From CBIFVZ01 sp966185765 (lineage in GTDB: Bacteria > Pseudomonadota > Gammaproteobacteria > Enterobacterales > Enterobacteriaceae), in NCBI GenBank assembly GCA_966185765.1, contig CBIFVZ010000073.1:1-19167 (forward strand): a stretch of DNA of 19,167 nucleotides. The letters run 5' to 3'. Shown here piece after piece: positions 16,197-19,167 of the stretch (its first letter is position 1; every line of letters begins with the position of its first letter). The notes beneath the pieces are model-generated. The model did not search any database. It was not told the origin of the DNA and saw only the letters and a list, made by a program, of their open reading frames with translations. Both the position numbers and the translations under genes were made by a program.

Positions 16197-16212
16197 TGTG
16201 AGGGAAATAACA
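16197..16212 (-). promoter_or_regulatory. Possible CRP site upstream of the GPH-GH43 operon
   Basis: TGTGA-N6-TAACA matches the CRP consensus TGTGA-N6-TCACA at 9 of 10 core positions. It is centred about 70 bp upstream of the start point implied by a weak -10, CATACT on the minus strand (16142-16147). That is a class I-like spacing, but no good -35 is visible. A second symmetric element, CGGA-N7-TCCG, lies at about 16119-16133. Catabolite activation would suit a pentoside operon, but this is inference. Confidence 0.35.
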
Positions 16213-16235
16213 CAGCGCCCGTAACCGGGCGCTGT
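16212..16235. terminator. Terminator hairpin after aroP
   Basis: Perfect 10-bp stem ACAGCGCCCG (16212-16221) / CGGGCGCTGT (16226-16235) with a TAAC loop, just past the aroP stop. Leftward it is followed by GTTATTTCC, a weak T run. It abuts the CRP-like element above. Confidence 0.65.
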
Positions 16236-16245
16236 AAAGACAGAA

Positions 16246-17619
16246 TCAGGATTTTTGTGAGCGTTGTTTGATGAAGTAACCGATGCCCAGCACAATCAGC
16301 CAGAACGGGATCATAATCACCGACTCACGCATGCCCGGGTGGATGCTCATAATAACCAGGATACCGGCCAGGAAGGCCAGGCACAGCCAGTTGCCAAAGG
16401 GGTACCACAGCGCCTTGAAGCGAGTTTCCACACCCTGCTGTGCTTTCGCACGGCGAAACTTCAGGTGGGAGTAACTGATCATGGCCCAGTTAATCACCAG
16501 GGCTGCAACCACCAGTGTCATCAGGAAGCCAAAGGCTTTACCCGGCATCAGGTAGTTAATTACCACACACAGCGCAGTTGCAGCGGCTGAAACGCCAAGA
16601 GCCACGTACGGTACGCCGCGACGGTCTACTTTAAGCAATGCTTTCGGGCCGTTGCCTTGTTTTGCCAGACCAAACAACATGCGGCTGTTGCAGTATACAC
16701 AGCTGTTATATACCGACAGCGCCGCGGTCAGAATGACCAGGTTCAGCACGTTAGCAATCATGTTGGTATCGAGGAAATCGCTGTGCAGATCGTGGAAGAT
16801 CATGACAAACGGACTGGCACCTTCGACCACTTTGCCCCACGGGTAAAGCGACAGCAACACGGTCAGCGAGCCAATATAAAAAATCAGTACGCGCCAGATA
16901 ACCTGGTTGGTGGCCTGCGGAATGGTCTTTTGCGGGTTATCGGCTTCTGCCGCAGTGATGCCGACCAGTTCAAGGCCGCCAAAGGAGAACATAATCACCG
17001 CCATCGCCATCACCAGCCCCGATATGCCGAACGGGAAAAAACCGCCTTCATCCCACAGGTTAGACACTGATGCTTCCGGGCCGCCTTTACCGCTAAACAG
17101 CAAATAGCCGCCGACCAGAATCATACCGATAATGGCGACGACTTTAATAATCGAAAACCAGAACTCCATCTCACCGTAAATTTTAACGGTAGAGAGGTTA
17201 ATGACGTTGATGAGCACAAAGAAGCTCAGCGCCGTGGCCCAGGTCGGAATATCTGGCCACCAGTACTGGATATATTTCCCAACGGCGGTTAACTCGGCCA
17301 TAGCGACGAGCACATACAGTACCCAATAGTTCCAGCCTGACGCAAAACCGGCAAAATTACCCCAGTACTTATAGGCAAAGTGGCTGAATGAACCGGCAAC
17401 CGGCTCTTCTACCACCATTTCACCCAGCTGGCGCATGATAAGAAAGGCAATAAAGCCGCCAATCCCGTATCCCAGAATAACGGACGGACCGGCCATTTTG
17501 ATGGTGTCGGCGATGCCCAGAAACAGCCCGGTGCCAATCGCCCCGCCCAGCGCAATAAGCTGTATATGGCGGTTCTTCAGGCCGCGCTTTAGCGAATCGC
17601 CGTGCTCTTGACCTTCCAT
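16246..17619 (-). CDS. aroP: Aromatic amino acid permease AroP (APC superfamily)
   Basis: AroP is a proton-coupled inner-membrane importer of phenylalanine, tyrosine and tryptophan. The 457-residue, 12-helix protein has the amino-acid-transporter signature HIQLIALGGAIGTGLFLG (18-35), the consensus region IMRQLGEMVVEEPVAGSFSHFA, and ITAAEADNP with the conserved Glu in the substrate pathway. Its position divergent to pdhR identifies it as the aroP locus. Compared with E. coli AroP as I recall it, residues 40-56 look more PheP-like (KMAGPSVILGYG), and the loop 276-290 (HDLHSDFLDTNMIAN) is about five residues longer. Substrate range may therefore differ slightly. The start has CGAGG about 7 nt upstream. 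A TyrR-box-like site lies some 70-85 bp upstream, consistent with repression by TyrR. Confidence 0.92.
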   Translation of the reverse strand: MEGQEHGDSLKRGLKNRHIQLIALGGAIGTGLFLGIADTIKMAGPSVILGYGIGGFIAFLIMRQLGEMVVEEPVAGSFSHFAYKYWGNFAGFASGWNYWVLYVLVAMAELTAVGKYIQYWWPDIPTWATALSFFVLINVINLSTVKIYGEMEFWFSIIKVVAIIGMILVGGYLLFSGKGGPEASVSNLWDEGGFFPFGISGLVMAMAVIMFSFGGLELVGITAAEADNPQKTIPQATNQVIWRVLIFYIGSLTVLLSLYPWGKVVEGASPFVMIFHDLHSDFLDTNMIANVLNLVILTAALSVYNSCVYCNSRMLFGLAKQGNGPKALLKVDRRGVPYVALGVSAAATALCVVINYLMPGKAFGFLMTLVVAALVINWAMISYSHLKFRRAKAQQGVETRFKALWYPFGNWLCLAFLAGILVIMSIHPGMRESVIMIPFWLIVLGIGYFIKQRSQKS

Positions 17620-17686
17620 TTTAAAACCTCGTTATGTGGTAAATGCCCCTGAACGGGCGCAAGTGTCAGTTTGTTATGCCGTAATC

Positions 17687-17704
17687 TGTATTGTTTTATT
17701 TACG
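17687..17704 (-). promoter_or_regulatory. TyrR-box-like operator of aroP
   Basis: TGTATT-GTTTTA-TTTACG matches the TyrR consensus TGTAAA-N6-TTTACA at 9 of 12 positions, including the essential G and C spaced 14 apart. Its centre is about 76 bp upstream of the aroP start and just downstream of the candidate promoter, a position suited to repression. Confidence 0.5.
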
Positions 17705-17898
17705 GAGCCGGAGGCGTTATTTTGCGGTGCTCACTACCGCCAGGCAAAGAATAGTGATAAGCGCAACCGAATGCACCTGCTTTCTGTAATGGCTGTATTG
17801 GTTGATTAAAAAGAGAACATTCAATGGTGTCAAAAGGTGAACTAAAAGTAGCGTAAGCTGCCGCACAGCGCGGGCTGGCTTTTTTCAAATTTTGGCGT

Positions 17899-17910
17899 TG
17901 AAACGCTTCA
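17899..17910. promoter_or_regulatory. Cra (FruR) operator-like palindrome
   Basis: TGAAACGCTTCA fits the Cra consensus TGAAWCSNTTCA completely. Cra senses glycolytic flux through fructose phosphates, which suits control of the pyruvate dehydrogenase operon. The site is about 240 bp from pdhR and 280 bp from aroP, so which gene it serves is uncertain. Confidence 0.55.
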
Positions 17911-18032
17911 GTATCGCTTTTTACGGTAATTTCTGGCGCTTTTGTTAACATCTTTGTTTACAAATTGCCCACTGATGTCGTTAACAAATTGATATAGCTC
18001 CTCCCTCTTGTTGTTAAAAAATGCCGGGTTTA

Positions 18033-18046
18033 ATGATTTGAATCAA
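18033..18046. promoter_or_regulatory. FNR-box-like site upstream of pdhR
   Basis: ATGAT-TTGA-ATCAA matches the FNR consensus TTGAT-N4-ATCAA with one mismatch. It lies directly upstream of the candidate pdhR -35, where FNR could repress the pyruvate dehydrogenase operon without oxygen, as reported for E. coli. The location and match are read from sequence; the role is inferred. Confidence 0.45.
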
Positions 18047-18053
18047 ACCGCGA

Positions 18054-18082
18054 TAGACAGCAGGTGAATACTTTGTTACTTT
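18054..18082 (+). promoter_or_regulatory. Candidate pdhR promoter
   Basis: TAGACA (18054-18059) and TACTTT (18077-18082) are 17 bp apart. The -35 matches 5 of 6 and the -10 keeps T1, A2 and T6. The implied start near 18089 puts the PdhR operator at about +10 to +27, the arrangement I recall for E. coli. An alternative pair, TTGTTA (18073-18078) / TGAAAT (18096-18101), would place the operator over the -10. Confidence 0.4.
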
Positions 18083-18098
18083 ACCGTCACGAACATGA

Positions 18099-18115
18099 AA
18101 TTGGTCATACCATTT
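18099..18115. promoter_or_regulatory. PdhR operator
   Basis: AATTGGTCATACCATTT is a near-perfect palindrome matching the PdhR box ATTGGTNNNACCAAT. It lies 32 bp before the pdhR start, so pdhR and the downstream ace genes should be autorepressed and released by pyruvate. Confidence 0.88.
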
Positions 18116-18147
18116 GACTCCGCGCTAATGGCAGAAGACAGGGAACC

Positions 18148-18912
18148 ATGACCTACAGCAAAATCCGCCAACCTAAACTGTCCGATGTGATAGAGCAGCA
18201 GCTGGAATTCCTTATTCTTGAAGGAACGCTGCGTCCCGGCGAAAAACTTCCACCCGAGCGCGAGCTGGCAAAACAGTTCGACGTTTCCCGTCCTTCGCTT
18301 CGCGAGGCCATCCAGCGACTTGAGGCCAAAGGCCTGCTGCTTCGCCGCCAGGGCGGTGGCACGTTTGTGCAAAATAGCCTGTGGAAGAGTTTTAGCGATC
18401 CGCTGGTGGAGCTGTTGAGCTGCCATCCCGAGTCTCAATTTGACCTGCTGGAAACCCGTCACGCGCTGGAAGGTGTTGCAGCCTATTACGCCGCGCTGCG
18501 CGGTACTGACGAGGACATGGCGCGCCTTCGCGATTATCACCGCGATATTGAGCAGGCGCAGCAGGCAGGCGATCTGGATGCAGAGTCCGAAGCGGTACTG
18601 AAATACCAGATAGCCGTAACAGAAGCCGCCCACAACGTGGTGCTGCTGCATCTGCTACGCTGCATGGAGCCGATGCTGGCACAGAATGTTCGTCAGAATT
18701 TCGAATTGCTGTACGCGAGGCGTGAAATGCTGCCTCTCGTGAGCGGTCACCGCGCCCGAATTTTCGAGGCGATTGTGGCCAGGGAGCCGGAGCAGGCGCG
18801 TGAAGCCTCGCATCGTCACCTGGCATTTATTGAAGAAATACTGCTGGACAGGAGTCGTGAGCAGTCGCGCCGCGAACGTTCACTGCGCCGTCTCCAGCAA
18901 CGCAAGGATTAG
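18148..18912 (+). CDS. pdhR: Pyruvate dehydrogenase complex repressor PdhR (GntR/FadR family)
   Basis: PdhR is a pyruvate-responsive transcription repressor of the pdhR-aceEF-lpd operon and of respiratory genes. The 254-residue protein equals the E. coli length. The N-terminal winged helix-turn-helix (about 9-72) includes LPPERELAKQFDVSRPSLR and the wing RQGGGTFV. The C-terminal FCD effector domain (about 95-225) has ETRHALEGVAAYYAA and the conserved His pair region VTEAAHNVVLLHLL and ASHRHLAFIEEI. The tail is rich in Arg and Ser. A CAGGGA ribosome-binding site lies 6 nt before the ATG. The recognition-helix segment is as in E. coli, which agrees with the conserved PdhR box upstream. It is cotranscribed with aceE across a structured 225-bp spacer. 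Confidence 0.98.
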   Translation: MTYSKIRQPKLSDVIEQQLEFLILEGTLRPGEKLPPERELAKQFDVSRPSLREAIQRLEAKGLLLRRQGGGTFVQNSLWKSFSDPLVELLSCHPESQFDLLETRHALEGVAAYYAALRGTDEDMARLRDYHRDIEQAQQAGDLDAESEAVLKYQIAVTEAAHNVVLLHLLRCMEPMLAQNVRQNFELLYARREMLPLVSGHRARIFEAIVAREPEQAREASHRHLAFIEEILLDRSREQSRRERSLRRLQQRKD

Positions 18913-18924
18913 GCTTTTTCCGGC

Positions 18925-18971
18925 GTTGCCGTAAATGAGCCTCAAAAGCGCCTTTTTTAGAGCGCGGCAAC
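18925..18971 (+). repeat. Hairpin after pdhR
   Basis: GTTGCCG (18925-18931) pairs with CGGCAAC (18965-18971). Inside, AAAAG (18944-18948) pairs with CTTTT (18952-18956) around CGC. The T run at 18953-18958 lies within the loop rather than after the stem, so it does not look like a normal terminator. Confidence 0.5.
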
Positions 18972-18978
18972 TAACGTA

Positions 18979-19097
18979 GAACCTGTCTTATTGCGCTTTG
19001 AGTGCATGAATAATGCAGCAGACATCGCGCGCAAGGTAGCACGCAGCGCACGATGTGGCCTCAGTGCGAAGCCCTGAGAGTGCAATGGGACAGGTTC
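18979..19097 (+). promoter_or_regulatory. Large structured RNA element in the pdhR-aceE spacer
   Basis: Arms 18979-18999 and 19077-19097 can form a continuous 21-bp helix with G-U pairs; the outer part pairs GAACCTGT with ACAGGTTC. Enclosed are hairpin 1, TGCAT-GAATA-ATGCA (19003-19017), and hairpin 2, ACATCG-C-GCGC (19022-19032) with GCGC-A-CGATGT (19046-19056). An alternative CTCAG/CTGAG pairing (19060-19078) would compete with the closing helix. The element ends 40 nt before the aceE start, whose AAGGAA ribosome-binding site (19125-19130) is left free. Function unknown; possibly mRNA processing or stability between pdhR and aceE. Confidence 0.6.
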
Positions 19098-19137
19098 CAG
19101 ACTACATCAACGTATTAGATAGATAAGGAATACCCCC

Positions 19138-19167
19138 ATGTCAGAACGTTTCCAGAATGACGTGGAT
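19138..19167 (+). CDS. aceE: Pyruvate dehydrogenase E1 component AceE (first 10 codons)
   Basis: The frame MSERFQNDVD runs off the window end. It matches the N-terminus of E. coli AceE (MSERFPNDVD, from memory) with one difference. AceE is the thiamine-diphosphate-dependent decarboxylase subunit of the pyruvate dehydrogenase complex. An AAGGAA ribosome-binding site lies 7 nt upstream, and its place after pdhR confirms the call. Confidence 0.95.
   Translation, partial: MSERFQNDVD

Larger units (their letters stand above)
17620..18147. other. Divergent aroP/pdhR control region
   Basis: This 528-bp gene-free stretch is AT-rich. It contains, from left to right: the aroP leader, a TyrR-box-like site (17687-17704), a weak minus-strand promoter candidate for aroP (TTGCCT at 17742-17747, CAAAAT at 17719-17724, spacer 17), and a terminator-like GC-rich element with six T at 17860-17885 on the plus strand. 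It continues with a Cra-like palindrome (17899-17910), GTTAAC-type repeats with an imperfect inverted repeat (17941-17987), an FNR-like site (18033-18046), a pdhR promoter candidate and the PdhR operator. No convincing gene is present; the frame read leftward from 17951 lacks a ribosome-binding site. Confidence 0.7.

Noticed and set aside
17700..17951. Minus-strand frame of 83 codons between aroP and pdhR
   Set aside because: No ribosome-binding site, no recognisable domain, and it covers regulatory sites; considered non-coding.

Overview
The window is a chromosomal segment of a member of the Enterobacteriaceae (an E. coli relative; genus not resolved). The gene order lpxC-secM-secA-mutT, yacG-zapD-coaE (minus), guaC, hofC-hofB-ppdD-nadC (minus), ampD-ampE, aroP (minus), pdhR-aceE is, from memory, the E. 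coli K-12 order around 2-3 min. Protein lengths and active-site residues match the E. coli proteins closely. No rRNA, tRNA, CRISPR, IS or prophage features are visible.

Layout. 1-4.5 kb: the last gene of the division/cell-wall cluster (lpxC, lipid A synthesis), a strong terminator, then secM-secA, where the secretion monitor SecM controls synthesis of the Sec motor. 4.5-6.6 kb: mutT faces the minus-strand operon coaE-zapD-yacG (CoA synthesis, FtsZ bundling, gyrase inhibition), with a hairpin in between. 6.7-7.9 kb: guaC alone, with its own promoter and terminator. 8.0-12.2 kb: minus-strand nadC, then the type IV pilus genes ppdD-hofB-hofC, tightly packed. 12.2-13.7 kb: ampD-ampE, overlapping by 4 bp, divergent from nadC. 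13.7-16.1 kb: a two-gene minus-strand carbohydrate islet, a GPH-family sugar symporter plus a cytoplasmic GH43 glycosidase. It lies between ampE and aroP, which I recall as neighbours in E. coli K-12, so it is the clearest accessory insertion here. 16.2-19.2 kb: aroP, a 528-bp divergent control region, pdhR, a highly structured 225-bp spacer, and the first ten codons of aceE.

How it works together. Most genes are independent housekeeping units. The regulatory logic lies in three places: (i) the 3' end of secM, whose last sense codons are perfectly complementary to the stretch just upstream of the secA ribosome-binding site, and whose arrest motif departs from the E. coli form; (ii) the aroP/pdhR divergent region, with recognisable TyrR-, Cra-, FNR- and PdhR-like sites; (iii) the pdhR-aceE spacer, which can fold into a 21-bp closing helix enclosing two further hairpins. 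I did not find a clearly novel defence or mobile system. The best candidates for a second look are the SecM variant, the pdhR-aceE RNA structure and the GH43/GPH islet. All comparisons to E. coli are from memory and should be checked by alignment.
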